The notes under the pieces were generated by a model that was not told the DNA's origin, did not search any database, and saw nothing but the letters and a program-made list of their open reading frames with translations. A stretch of 64,000 nt of DNA from positions 1 to 64,000 of the forward strand of contig CALJAM010000017.1 in the NCBI GenBank assembly GCA_938027685.1. Direction: 5' to 3'. Of this stretch, positions 16,086-24,163 are shown one piece after another. Position 1 is the stretch's first letter. The number at the start of each line of letters is the position of its first letter. The stretch comes from an uncultured Bryobacteraceae bacterium. GTDB taxonomy: Bacteria; Acidobacteriota; Terriglobia; Bryobacterales; Bryobacteraceae. A program made the translations under genes and the position numbers.

Positions 16086-16945
16086 CGTTCCCCCCACTTG
16101 AGCTTCTGCCGCAGCACGTCGAAAAACAGTGAACGGGGCGGACGGATGAGCTGGAGGCAGTGGGAAGAGGAACGACAGACCACCTGATCCATATGACGCA
16201 GAGGCTCGCCAACCTGGCCATCGATGGTCAGGTAAGTCTCGTCGTCGGCGGCGCGGTTGACGATGCGGATCACGCTGGCGTCAGGCACGATGACCGGCCG
16301 GTTGGTCAGCATGTGGGGACAGATGGGCGTCAGGCAGAGTGCGGCCACGCGCGGGAAAATGATGGGCCCGCCCGCCGACAGCGAATACGCCGTGGAACCG
16401 GTGGGCGTGGCCACGATCAGGCCGTCGGCCTTGTAGGCGCAGACGAAATGGGCGTCCACGTAGGCGTCGAGGTCGATCATCCGCGCGATGGAAGCCTTGG
16501 TGAGCACGACATCGTTGAGCGCCTCGTACTCGGAGACGATCCGCCCCTCGCGCACCACCTCGCAGTGCAGCATGCGGCGTCGGCCGATGCGGTGCCCCCC
16601 GCGCAGGGCGCGCTCCAGCTCCGGGTACAGCTCGTCGATGGTAATGGCGGTAAGGAAGCCGAGGCCGCCGAGATTCACGGGAAATAAAGGCACGCTACGC
16701 CCGCGCAGGGCACGCGCTGCGGCCAGCAAGGTGCCGTCTCCGCCGAGCACGATCACGAGCTGGCAGCCCTCGGGAACTTCCTCGCGCGGCAGCCCGTCCT
16801 CCCTGCCCAGGTAAGCGGCCGTGTTGGTGTCGTACCGTACGGTGATCCCGCGTTCGCGTAGCCAGGAGACCAGCTCGGGAACTACGCGTGCGGCCTGGGC
16901 GACGCCCGGCTTGCTCATGATGCCCACCACTTTAATGTCGGGCAT
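16082..16945 (-). CDS. nadK: NAD kinase
   Basis: ATP-dependent NAD kinase of 287 residues, making NADP in the cytosol. It has the GGDGT motif (68-72), NLGGLGFLT, ALNDVVL, the catalytic-core segment ATPTGSTAYSLSAGGP and the C-terminal TIDGQ. The ATG at 16945 places MPDIKVVGIMSKPG at the start, as in homologues, and overlaps tlyA by 14 bp. The cluster with tlyA, prenyl synthase and xseB is a commonly conserved bacterial grouping that in many genomes also includes recN and dxs. Confidence 0.96.
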   Translation of the reverse strand: MPDIKVVGIMSKPGVAQAARVVPELVSWLRERGITVRYDTNTAAYLGREDGLPREEVPEGCQLVIVLGGDGTLLAAARALRGRSVPLFPVNLGGLGFLTAITIDELYPELERALRGGHRIGRRRMLHCEVVREGRIVSEYEALNDVVLTKASIARMIDLDAYVDAHFVCAYKADGLIVATPTGSTAYSLSAGGPIIFPRVAALCLTPICPHMLTNRPVIVPDASVIRIVNRAADDETYLTIDGQVGEPLRHMDQVVCRSSSHCLQLIRPPRSLFFDVLRQKLKWGER

Positions 16946-17654
16946 AGAGCAGAAACTCCTGGTTGCCTTCGGCCCCGAGCACTGGGCAAGGGATCCATTC
17001 GGCGCGGAATCCCAGCGACTGGACGGCGACGGCGACCTTGCGGCAGGCCGCCTCTTGCAACGCCGGATCCCGTACGATGCCGCCCTTGCCCACCTGCCCA
17101 CGCCCTACTTCGAACTGCGGCTTGACAAGTATAACCATTTCCGCCTCCGACGCGAGCAACGGCGGCAGACGCGGCAGGATCAGCGTTACGGAAATGAAGC
17201 TCACGTCGCAGACGACCAGATCCACCGGCTCGGGCACGTGCTCGCGGCGCAGGTGGCGCGCATTGACTCCCTCGAGCACGACGACCCGTTCATCGTTGCG
17301 CAGTTTCCAGTCCAACTGCCCGCGGCCCACGTCCACCGCATAGACGCGGCGCGCGCCGCGCTGCAGCAGGCAGTCGGTGAAACCTCCGGTGGAAGCGCCG
17401 ATATCCAGACAGACCCGACCCTCCACGCGGATGCCGAAGTGATCGAGCGCCGCCTGCAATTTGAGCCCGCCGCGGCTGACGTAAGGCATCGGTTGGAGGA
17501 TCTCGAGGCGCGACTCCTCGTCGACGATTTGGCCGGCTTTGCGGGCCTTCTGTCCATTGACCAGCACCTGACCGGCCAGAATCAGAGCTCGGGCGCGAGC
17601 GCGGTTCTCCACCAGACCACGATCGACGAGAAGTTGGTCCAAGCGGCGGCTCAC
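16932..17654 (-). CDS. tlyA: TlyA-family rRNA (cytidine-2'-O)-methyltransferase
   Basis: A 240-residue protein with an N-terminal S4 RNA-binding domain (RRLDQLLVDRGLVENRARARALILAGQVLVNGQ) and a C-terminal FtsJ-like methyltransferase domain. SAM-binding CLDIGASTGGFTDCLLQ begins near 82, followed by YAVDVGRGQLDWKL, VCDVSFISVTLILP and VILVKPQFE. The K-D-K-E catalytic set of 2'-O-methyltransferases appears present. TlyA modifies 16S and/or 23S rRNA and is the capreomycin target in mycobacteria. The GTG start at 17654 overlaps the prenyl synthase stop (GTGA). Confidence 0.94.
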   Translation of the reverse strand: MSRRLDQLLVDRGLVENRARARALILAGQVLVNGQKARKAGQIVDEESRLEILQPMPYVSRGGLKLQAALDHFGIRVEGRVCLDIGASTGGFTDCLLQRGARRVYAVDVGRGQLDWKLRNDERVVVLEGVNARHLRREHVPEPVDLVVCDVSFISVTLILPRLPPLLASEAEMVILVKPQFEVGRGQVGKGGIVRDPALQEAACRKVAVAVQSLGFRAEWIPCPVLGAEGNQEFLLYARH

Positions 17655-18586
17655 CGGCTGCGATGCAGCACCAGCAGGGCCATCTCGCGGAGGCGACGCG
17701 CCCGCTCGCCGAAGCCTTCGATCTCCCGCAACGCGGCCGAGATCTCCTGCTCGGCCATGCGATGCGACGCGGGTAAGCCGTAAACGGCTGGGAAGGTAAT
17801 TTTCTTCTGCTTGGCGTCCTTGCCGGCGGTCTTGCCCAACGTTTCCGTGGACTGCTCGACGTCCAGCAGATCGTCCACGATCTGGAAGGCGAGGCCGACG
17901 TGGCGCCCGTAACGGGTGAGCGCCTCCAGCGGCTCCGGGGGCGCGTTCCCGCAGATGGCCCCCATGCGGACGGCAGCGGTGAGCAGGGCTCCGGTCTTAG
18001 CGCGATGAATCGACTCGAGCAACTCCGGCGTGGGAGCCTTGCCTTCTCCTTCCAGATCCTCGACCTGTCCGGCGATCATCCCCCCGGGAGTCCCCGCGGC
18101 GGTGGAGAGCTCCTCCACCAGTCGGGCGCGCGTCTCTGGCGCGGGGCATTCCGCGCGCGCCAGAACGTGGAAGGCCAACGTGAGCAGGGCGTCGCCGGCC
18201 AGAATCGCTATGGCCTCGCCGAACTGCTTGTGGCAGGTCGGTCGGCCGCGGCGGAAGTCGTCGTTGTCAAGTGCGGGGAGGTCGTCATGAATGAGCGAAT
18301 AGGTGTGCACCATTTCGAGCGCGCACGCCGCCTCCATTACGCCGGGCGCCTCGGACGCCACGGCCTCCGCGGCAGCCAGGCACAGGATGGGGCGGATACG
18401 CTTTCCGCCCGCGAAGACGCTGTAACGCATGGCGCGGTGGATGATCTGGGGTGGTTCTTCCTCCCGCGGCAGCCAATGATCGAGGGCGGATTCGACGCGG
18501 CCTCGCTGCTGCTCGAGCCAGCTCTGGAAGTCCACCGCCGCCTGCGGGTCGGGGGCTGGACGGCTGTGATGCCGATGCGAGCTCAT
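17651..18586 (-). CDS. ispA: Short-chain polyprenyl diphosphate synthase (FPP/GGPP synthase)
   Basis: Isoprenyl diphosphate synthase of 311 residues. The first aspartate-rich motif is DDLPALDNDD (101-110), the second DDLLD (about 239), with GGKRIRP (60-66) binding isopentenyl diphosphate and LIHDDLP upstream. The two small residues before the first motif and the extra two residues within it (DDxxxxD) are the bacterial FPP-synthase type. It feeds prenyl precursors for undecaprenyl phosphate and quinones. The ATG at 18586 overlaps the xseB stop (ATGA). A GTG or ATG further upstream is ruled out by poor conservation. FPP versus GGPP product is not certain. Confidence 0.92.
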   Translation of the reverse strand: MSSHRHHSRPAPDPQAAVDFQSWLEQQRGRVESALDHWLPREEEPPQIIHRAMRYSVFAGGKRIRPILCLAAAEAVASEAPGVMEAACALEMVHTYSLIHDDLPALDNDDFRRGRPTCHKQFGEAIAILAGDALLTLAFHVLARAECPAPETRARLVEELSTAAGTPGGMIAGQVEDLEGEGKAPTPELLESIHRAKTGALLTAAVRMGAICGNAPPEPLEALTRYGRHVGLAFQIVDDLLDVEQSTETLGKTAGKDAKQKKITFPAVYGLPASHRMAEQEISAALREIEGFGERARRLREMALLVLHRSR

Positions 18587-18834
18587 GAGCGATCGGGACG
18601 GAAAGGCTCGGGCTGAACGCGACCCTCGCGCTTCATGAGGATCTCGATGCGCATCTCGGCCTCCTCGAGCTGCTTGCGACAAGTTTCAGCCAACGCCACG
18701 CCTTTCTCGTACAGTTCGAGGGCACGCTCCAGCGGCAGTTCGCCGCTCTCCAACTCCCTGACGGTCTTCTCCAGCTCCTCGAGACAGGCCTCGAAACTGG
18801 GGGCAGCCTGTGGTTGCTGCGGCGCCTCCGACAT
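18583..18834 (-). CDS. xseB: Exodeoxyribonuclease VII small subunit
   Basis: An 83-residue protein with the XseB core SFEACLEELEKTVRELESGELPLERALELYEKGVALAETCRKQLEEAEMRIE, forming two coiled helices that bind the XseA catalytic subunit. XseA itself is not in this window. The gene overlaps the prenyl synthase downstream by 4 bp (ATGA) and starts 36 bp after yqeY. The basic, proline-containing tail after residue 66 is variable in the family. Confidence 0.94.
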   Translation of the reverse strand: MSEAPQQPQAAPSFEACLEELEKTVRELESGELPLERALELYEKGVALAETCRKQLEEAEMRIEILMKREGRVQPEPFRPDRS

Positions 18835-18870
18835 CGAGCCTATTGTAGAACGTTGCGGCGGGCGACGTCC

Positions 18871-19320
18871 TCAGCCGCCCAGGCGGGCGCGCACCTTATC
18901 GCTGAGCAGCTTGTTGTCCACGCGCTTGCCGGACAGGCGCGCCTGCGCGGCCTTCATGACGGCGCCCATCTGCTTGGGCGAGGAGGCCCCGGTCTCGGCG
19001 ATGGCCGCCTCGACCGCAGCGTCCATCTCCTGCTCGGTAGCAGCCGGGGGCATGTAGGATTCGATCAGGCGGAGCTCGGCCTCCTCCTTGGCGGCCAGAT
19101 CTTCGCGTCCGCCCTTGCGGAAGGCCTCGGCCGCCTCCCGCCGCTGCTTAATGAGCATGTTGAGCACCTGGAGCTCCGCCTTCTCGTCGAGCGGCCGCGC
19201 CGTGTCGGCGCGATGCTTCGTCAGTGCGCTCTTGATCAACCGCAAGGCGCTCAGCCGGGCCTCGTCGCGCGCCTTCATCGCCTCGCGCATGTGTTGTTCG
19301 ATGGTCTCCAGCAGGGCCAT
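18871..19320 (-). CDS. GatB/YqeY domain protein
   Basis: A 149-residue helical protein of the YqeY family, related to the tail domain of the GatB amidotransferase subunit that contacts tRNA. It shows the usual MREAMKARDEARLSALRLIKSAL start, IKQRREAAEAFRKGGREDLAAKEEAE and the C-terminal MGAVMKAAQARLSGKRVDNKLLSDKV. Stand-alone YqeY proteins may assist tRNA amidation, but their role is poorly defined. It lies first in the minus-strand operon with xseB. Confidence 0.93.
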   Translation of the reverse strand: MALLETIEQHMREAMKARDEARLSALRLIKSALTKHRADTARPLDEKAELQVLNMLIKQRREAAEAFRKGGREDLAAKEEAELRLIESYMPPAATEQEMDAAVEAAIAETGASSPKQMGAVMKAAQARLSGKRVDNKLLSDKVRARLGG

Positions 19321-19363
19321 GCTGTCATTGTGGCGCAGCGCGGCGGGGCGGCGGGAGCCCGGC

Positions 19364-20617
19364 TCAGTGGGCGGCCGAGGCTTCCACCGGCTCGTCGTAC
19401 TGAAGTAGGCGGCGTTCGCCTTCCAGCGCGCGCAGGCGCGTGATGTCCTGCGTGACTTCCAGCGTGCCTAGGTACGCACCGTCGGCGTCCCGCACCGCGA
19501 AGTAACGGATGTGCACGAAGCGGCCGTGATGGTTGATCCAGAACTCGGCCACATTCTGGCGACCGGCGCGGAAATCATCGAGGATGCGGTTGACGACATC
19601 CACGCTCTTGGGCGGGTGGCAGTGCTGGACCTTGCGGCCCAGGATGGCGCGGCTGCGCGCGAAGATGCGGTCGCGTCCCTCCGAAAAGAAGGCCACGCGG
19701 TCTTCGGCGTCCACGAAGGTCAGATCCACGGGCAGCGTGTTGAGGATGGCAGCCAACTGCTTCAAGCTGAGAGCGCCGTTGGGCAGCTCGACCTCGGCGG
19801 CGGGCGGAAGCTCAAGACCCTTGCGCAAGGCTCGCGGCGGCGGTTGGTAACCTTCGCGGGGTTCCACGAGGCACCAGCCATAGCGCGGCGAAGACTCCCA
19901 AATCTCGGCCCAATCCTCTTCGGTGAGCGTGTTGAGCGAAAGCGGCAGAAGGATGTTCTCCTCCTTGAAAATCATCTCCTCGACGGCGGCCAGAGCCCGG
20001 TGCGCGAGCGGCGCCACGGATTTGAGGTCGCCGGCTCGGGTTCCCGCGCCCCGCAAACCCTCATCCAGACTCTTCAGCAAGGCACGAACTTCGTCGTCCT
20101 TGGCCCACATCACTTTGGAAGGGCCGGTGATGCCGTAGCGCTCCAGACGCGGGAACAGCGTGTGCTCCTTCCGCTGGTAGTGCTTGTCCACGTCCATTAG
20201 CTCGTTCACCGCCCTTCGCAGCTCGAGCAGCTCCGCGGTTGCGTCGGCTTCCTCCGGCATGGACTGGATACGGCGCAGCAGCTCACGGGCGCGGCCGACC
20301 ACTTCGCGCAGGGCGGCGTTCTCGCGACGGAAGGTATCCACGGGATGGCCCGGCGGCAGCTGGGGCGGCTGAATCTGGACCAGGATCTCCCGAGTCACCT
20401 GCGAATGCAGGTCGCACATGGCTTGAATCTCGCTGACGGGCATCCCCTCCGCCATGAGCGCCTGCTCCATGGCGATGATTTCGGAATGGTCCGTTTGCCG
20501 GACGAGTTCGCGCAGCCGGACCTTGACCGTCTCCGGCGATTCGCCCGCGTGCAGGCTCTTAATGATCTCCTTTAGCGTCCGGATGCGCTGGGCTCGGTTG
20601 TCAATTAGCTCGCTCAT
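19364..20617 (-). CDS. DUF438 / hemerythrin-HHE / PAS protein
   Basis: A 417-residue cytosolic protein with three parts: an N-terminal DUF438 domain (about 1-75), a hemerythrin-like HHE domain (about 95-230; FRRENAALR, MDVDKHYQRKEHTLFPRLERYG, EEMIFKEENILLPL), and a C-terminal PAS domain (about 290-405; LNTLPVDLTFVDAEDRVAFFSEGRDRIFARSRAILGRKVQHCHPPKSVD). The HHE histidines and glutamates suggest a di-iron site that could sense oxygen, NO or iron. Family members are linked to anaerobic or nitric-oxide responses. A perfect palindrome, TGACTTAAGTCA, lies 39 bp upstream. Confidence 0.88.
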   Translation of the reverse strand: MSELIDNRAQRIRTLKEIIKSLHAGESPETVKVRLRELVRQTDHSEIIAMEQALMAEGMPVSEIQAMCDLHSQVTREILVQIQPPQLPPGHPVDTFRRENAALREVVGRARELLRRIQSMPEEADATAELLELRRAVNELMDVDKHYQRKEHTLFPRLERYGITGPSKVMWAKDDEVRALLKSLDEGLRGAGTRAGDLKSVAPLAHRALAAVEEMIFKEENILLPLSLNTLTEEDWAEIWESSPRYGWCLVEPREGYQPPPRALRKGLELPPAAEVELPNGALSLKQLAAILNTLPVDLTFVDAEDRVAFFSEGRDRIFARSRAILGRKVQHCHPPKSVDVVNRILDDFRAGRQNVAEFWINHHGRFVHIRYFAVRDADGAYLGTLEVTQDITRLRALEGERRLLQYDEPVEASAAH

Positions 20618-20655
20618 ACACCTTCAGGTTACGGCCGAAGGCCGCAGCGGCACGA

Positions 20656-20667
20656 TGACTTAAGTCA
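20656..20667. promoter_or_regulatory. Perfect palindrome between divergent genes
   Basis: TGACTTAAGTCA is a perfect 12-bp palindrome between the DUF438 gene (minus) and the Tat-signal reductase gene (plus). The TGAC/GTCA half-sites resemble Crp/Fnr-type operators. A TATAAT at 20693-20698 serves the plus-strand gene. Which regulator binds is unknown. Confidence 0.4.
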
Positions 20668-20692
20668 CGCAGCGGCGCAGGCAACAGCCTGT

Positions 20693-20698
20693 TATAAT
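20693..20698 (+). promoter_or_regulatory. -10 hexamer TATAAT close to the downstream start
   Basis: A perfect TATAAT ends 9 nt before the GTG at 20708, so the message would be leaderless or nearly so. An in-frame GTG at 20699 directly follows the hexamer and is therefore less likely to be used. Confidence 0.45.
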
Positions 20699-20707
20699 GT
20701 GGGCGCC

Positions 20708-21592
20708 GTGCGTTGGACGCGCAGAGAAGTCCTGCTGGCTCCGGCGGCCCTGACCGCGCAGGGCCTCGCGCTGCCGACCGTGAAGCTCGGCCCGTACACG
20801 GTCTCGCGGCTCATCGTGGGCGGCAACCCGATCAGCGGCAACTCGCACGTTTCGGCCGCGCTTAGCCGCGAGATGACGGATTACTTCACAGCGGCCAACG
20901 CCAAGCGTCTGCTGGCCGACTGCGAGCGGGCGGGCATCAATACCTGGCAGTCCCGCGGCGATCGGCACATCATGCGGCTGTTGCACGAATATCGCCTGGA
21001 AGGCGGGCGCATCCAGTGGATCGCACAGACCGCCTCCGAGTATGCCGACATAGCACGCAACATTCGCGAAATCGCCGCCTACCAGCCGATCGGCATCTAC
21101 CACCATGGCTCCGCCACCGACCGCTTCTGGGCGGCCGGCAAGATCGAGCAGGCGCGCGAGCTGCTGAAGGTGATCCGCGACACGGGAGTGCTGGTCGGCC
21201 TGGGCACGCACATCCCCGAGGTCGTGGACTACGTGGAATCCAAGGGCTGGGATCTTGATTTTTACATGACATGCTTGTACAACCTCAGCCGTCCTCGGGC
21301 GGAAGCTGAGCGGTTGGCAGGCGGAAAGTTCGAGGGCGAGTACTTCCATCATCCCGATCGCGAGAAGATGCTCGAGCAGGTCCGGCGCACCCCGAAGCCC
21401 TGCCTGATCTTCAAGGTCTACGGGGCTTCGCGCTTATGCGGCTCGCGTGACGAAATGTTGGCCGCTCTGCGGCTGGTCTTTCGCTACGCCAAGCCTGCGG
21501 ACTGCGTGGTGATCGGGATGTTCCCCAAATACAAGGACCAGGTGCGAGAGAATTGCGAGCTGCTGTTGGAAGCGTTGCAACAAGCCTCGTGA
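20708..21592 (+). CDS. Aldo/keto-reductase-like TIM-barrel protein with Tat-type signal
   Basis: About 294 residues beginning with a twin-arginine-like signal (TRREVLLAPAALTAQG), so probably exported. The body resembles an aldo/keto reductase-type TIM barrel: LGPYTVSRLIVGGNPISG, AGINTWQSRGDRHIMRLL, a catalytic-like IGIYHHGSATDRFW segment and a C-terminal CVVIGMFPKYKDQVREN where the cofactor-binding loop normally lies. The canonical D-Y-K-H tetrad is not clearly intact. Exported proteins of this shape are frequent in Acidobacteriota and Planctomycetota. Function unknown. Confidence 0.65.
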   Translation: MRWTRREVLLAPAALTAQGLALPTVKLGPYTVSRLIVGGNPISGNSHVSAALSREMTDYFTAANAKRLLADCERAGINTWQSRGDRHIMRLLHEYRLEGGRIQWIAQTASEYADIARNIREIAAYQPIGIYHHGSATDRFWAAGKIEQARELLKVIRDTGVLVGLGTHIPEVVDYVESKGWDLDFYMTCLYNLSRPRAEAERLAGGKFEGEYFHHPDREKMLEQVRRTPKPCLIFKVYGASRLCGSRDEMLAALRLVFRYAKPADCVVIGMFPKYKDQVRENCELLLEALQQAS

Positions 21593-21798
21593 CTCGCCCG
21601 GTCCGGCACGGCGCCTAAACGCCGACGGCCCATCCGGTCGCCGCGGGCGTCTATGCGGCAGCAGCTCAGAAATGCGGGCCGAGCTGCAGCGATCTCCCAG
21701 CCGCGGCGCTCGTGCAGGTTGAAAGCCACGGCTGAAGCTGCCCTCCCACCGGCCACTGCCCGAACGCACGTGCGGAGCCGAGAGCGCGGCCTCCGCAT
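21593..21798. other. Intergenic gap between convergent genes, nothing seen
   Basis: About 206 bp between the convergent TIM-barrel and MFS genes. No terminator with a T-run, repeat or conserved RNA was recognised; small open frames here are shadows without conserved composition. Confidence 0.4.
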
Positions 21799-23091
21799 TC
21801 AACGCCGCGGGGCAGGCGCATCCCGCCAGAAACGCTGCGCCAGGCCCCACAGCAGCGCGGGCGCCAGAGTGAGCAGACCCGTCAGAGCGGCCATGGTACG
21901 GACGCCGACTCCCAGGTCAATCAATACGCCCGCCAAGTAGCTGACCACTGAAACCGTCAGCGACTGCAACGCGTAATCGGCCGAGAAGACGCGGCCGCGG
22001 TAGCGATCCTCGGTCTGCTCCTGGAGGAGAGTAGTCGAGAACACCCAGATGGTCGAGCTGCCGCCGTGCGCCAGGATGACGGCGCTGCACGCCCAGGCGA
22101 GGCTGGGGGCGACGGATAACGCGAGGTAGCCCGCGGCGCCGGCCAGAAAGCCCAGCAGGATGCCCAGCCGCAAGCGTCGCGATTCGCGGCCCAGGCAGTA
22201 TCCGGCCACTAGCGGCCCCAGCAACGCTCCGATGCCGCGCGAACCCATCAGCAGGCTCATGCCCAACATCCCGCCGCGCCGCTCGCCCAGACGTCCGCCG
22301 CCGACCGGGAAGACCCTTTCGCCGAAAATCGGCAACAGGACCCAGCTCGTGCCCATCACGCCGAGGCCGCCCTTGACCAGCAGGGTAGCCAGGCGTCGAC
22401 GATCCTGCGCCATGTAGCGAGCCCCCTCGAAAAAGGGCGAGAAGTCCGTCAGGTCACGCAGGCGGAAAGGACCGGCCTGGCCCACGTGGTTTTCAGGGAA
22501 GCGCATGGCGCGGATGAGCGCGGCCGAGGCCATGAAGCTGGCGGCGTTGATGACGAACACAGCATCACGGCCCAGAAAAACCGCAAACAACCCGCCCAGG
22601 CTCGCTCCGATGGCCAGGTTGAACGACCACGTCACCGAACCCAGGGTGTTGGCCGCCAGCAATTCTTCTTCGCGGGTGATCACGGGGACCACGGCGGTGC
22701 GCCCGGGTTCGAAAAAGGCCCACATCACGGTTTCCAGCAGCAGCAGCCAGTAAGCCAACCAGACCAGGGCTGGACTGCGCACTGCGAGCATGCCGATCAC
22801 GATGGCGGCGCGCGCCAGGTCGGTAAAGATCATCACCCGCTTGCGGCTCATGCGGTCGTTGACCACGCCGGCGGCGGGCGCCACGAAGACCTGAGGCAGC
22901 ACCTGTAAGACGTAGGCCAGGGCGATCGAACGGGCGCTTCCCGTAAGCTCGAGCAGCAAGCTGTAGATCGCGATCGCGTAGAACCAGTCGCCCAGTTCGC
23001 TGACAATCTGAGCCAGCCACAACAGGCGGAAATTGCGGTTATCACGGACCAGACGCCAGTAGGCGGCCGGCGAGACCGGGTTCCGGTGCAT
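21799..23091 (-). CDS. MFS transporter (enterobactin-exporter-like, MFS_3)
   Basis: A 430-residue protein with about 12 predicted membrane helices. It has the early DRMSRKRVM loop typical of major-facilitator proteins between helices 2 and 3, a motif-C-like FFEPGRTAVVP segment, and the MFS_3 hallmark LLWLAQIVSELGDWFYAIAIYSLLLELTG at the N-terminus. Relatives export siderophores or drugs. It starts 7 bp after the trpS stop on the same strand, so the two may be co-transcribed. Substrate cannot be told. Confidence 0.88.
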   Translation of the reverse strand: MHRNPVSPAAYWRLVRDNRNFRLLWLAQIVSELGDWFYAIAIYSLLLELTGSARSIALAYVLQVLPQVFVAPAAGVVNDRMSRKRVMIFTDLARAAIVIGMLAVRSPALVWLAYWLLLLETVMWAFFEPGRTAVVPVITREEELLAANTLGSVTWSFNLAIGASLGGLFAVFLGRDAVFVINAASFMASAALIRAMRFPENHVGQAGPFRLRDLTDFSPFFEGARYMAQDRRRLATLLVKGGLGVMGTSWVLLPIFGERVFPVGGGRLGERRGGMLGMSLLMGSRGIGALLGPLVAGYCLGRESRRLRLGILLGFLAGAAGYLALSVAPSLAWACSAVILAHGGSSTIWVFSTTLLQEQTEDRYRGRVFSADYALQSLTVSVVSYLAGVLIDLGVGVRTMAALTGLLTLAPALLWGLAQRFWRDAPAPRR

Positions 23092-23098
23092 GGGCCGC

Positions 23099-24112
23099 TC
23101 AGCTGGTCCGCGCCGCCGCCGGAACTTCCACCGTAAAAAGGCCCATACGTTGCTTGACGAGCTCGAGCGTGGCCTGTGCGATGGGTCGAACGCGTTCAGC
23201 GCCCTCCCAGAGGACGCGGTCGACGTAGCCGGGATCGTTCATGATCTCGTGGTAACGCTCCTGCAAAGGGCGCAGGTGTTCGATCACTGCGTCCGCCACC
23301 TGTTTCTTCAGCTCGCTGTAACGCATGCCCGAGAAGTGGGCGCGCATCTGCTCGTTGGTCCATTCGGTGAAGGCCTGGAAGATGTTCAGAAGATTGGCGA
23401 CGCCGGGACCGAGCACGTCGAAATCCACGCCTGGGGCCGAGTCGGTGGTGGCCCGCATGATCTTGCGTCGGATGACGTCGGGCGGATCCAGCAGCGCCAC
23501 GGCATGTCCGGATCCCGGCGCCGACTTGCTCATCTTCTTCTGAGGATCGTCCAGACCCATGATGCGCGCGCCCACTGCGGGCAACCTCGTTTCGGGGACT
23601 ACGAAGGTGGGACCGTAAAGGCTATTGAAGCGCTGGGCGATATCTCGAGTCAGTTCCAGGTGTTGGGCCTGATCCTCGCCCACGGGAACGATAGCGGCCT
23701 GATAGAGAAGGATGTCGGCGGCCATCAGCACCGGGTACTGGAAGAGGCCGTCGCCCACGGTCTCCTGCTCGGCCGCTTTGGCCTTGAACTGGGTCATTCG
23801 GCCCAACCAGCCGAAAGGCGTCACGCAGGTGAGCATCCAGGCCAACTCGGCGTGAGCCGAGACGCTGGATTGCACCATGATGGTGGATTGCTTGGGATCT
23901 ATGCCGGCCGCCAGGTACAGGGCGGCGACCTCGCGGATCTTGCGCCGCAGCTCATCCGGCGGTTGGTAAACCGTGATGGCGTGCAAGTCCACGATGCAGA
24001 AGATGGCCTCGTAGTCGTACTGGATCTTGACCCATTGCTTGAGCGCCCCCAGGTAGTTGCCGATGTGCAGGTTCCCGGTGGGCTGCATTCCGGAAAACAC
24101 TCGTGGTTTCAT
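23099..24112 (-). CDS. trpS: Tryptophan--tRNA ligase
   Basis: Class I aminoacyl-tRNA synthetase of 337 residues. It opens KPRVFSGMQPTGNLHIGNYLGALKQW with the HIGH-type HIGN motif, has FQYPVLMAADILLYQ and VPVGEDQAQHLELTRDIAQRFN, and the KMSKS loop (DDPQKKMSKSAPGS). It charges tRNA-Trp in the cytosol. I chose the ATG at 24112; an in-frame TTG at 24121 would add three residues. Confidence 0.96.
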   Translation of the reverse strand: MKPRVFSGMQPTGNLHIGNYLGALKQWVKIQYDYEAIFCIVDLHAITVYQPPDELRRKIREVAALYLAAGIDPKQSTIMVQSSVSAHAELAWMLTCVTPFGWLGRMTQFKAKAAEQETVGDGLFQYPVLMAADILLYQAAIVPVGEDQAQHLELTRDIAQRFNSLYGPTFVVPETRLPAVGARIMGLDDPQKKMSKSAPGSGHAVALLDPPDVIRRKIMRATTDSAPGVDFDVLGPGVANLLNIFQAFTEWTNEQMRAHFSGMRYSELKKQVADAVIEHLRPLQERYHEIMNDPGYVDRVLWEGAERVRPIAQATLELVKQRMGLFTVEVPAAARTS

Positions 24113-24163
24113 GCTAGTCAATAGGGCTGGCCCGCAGCACAGCGTGAATACTTATCCTACGAG

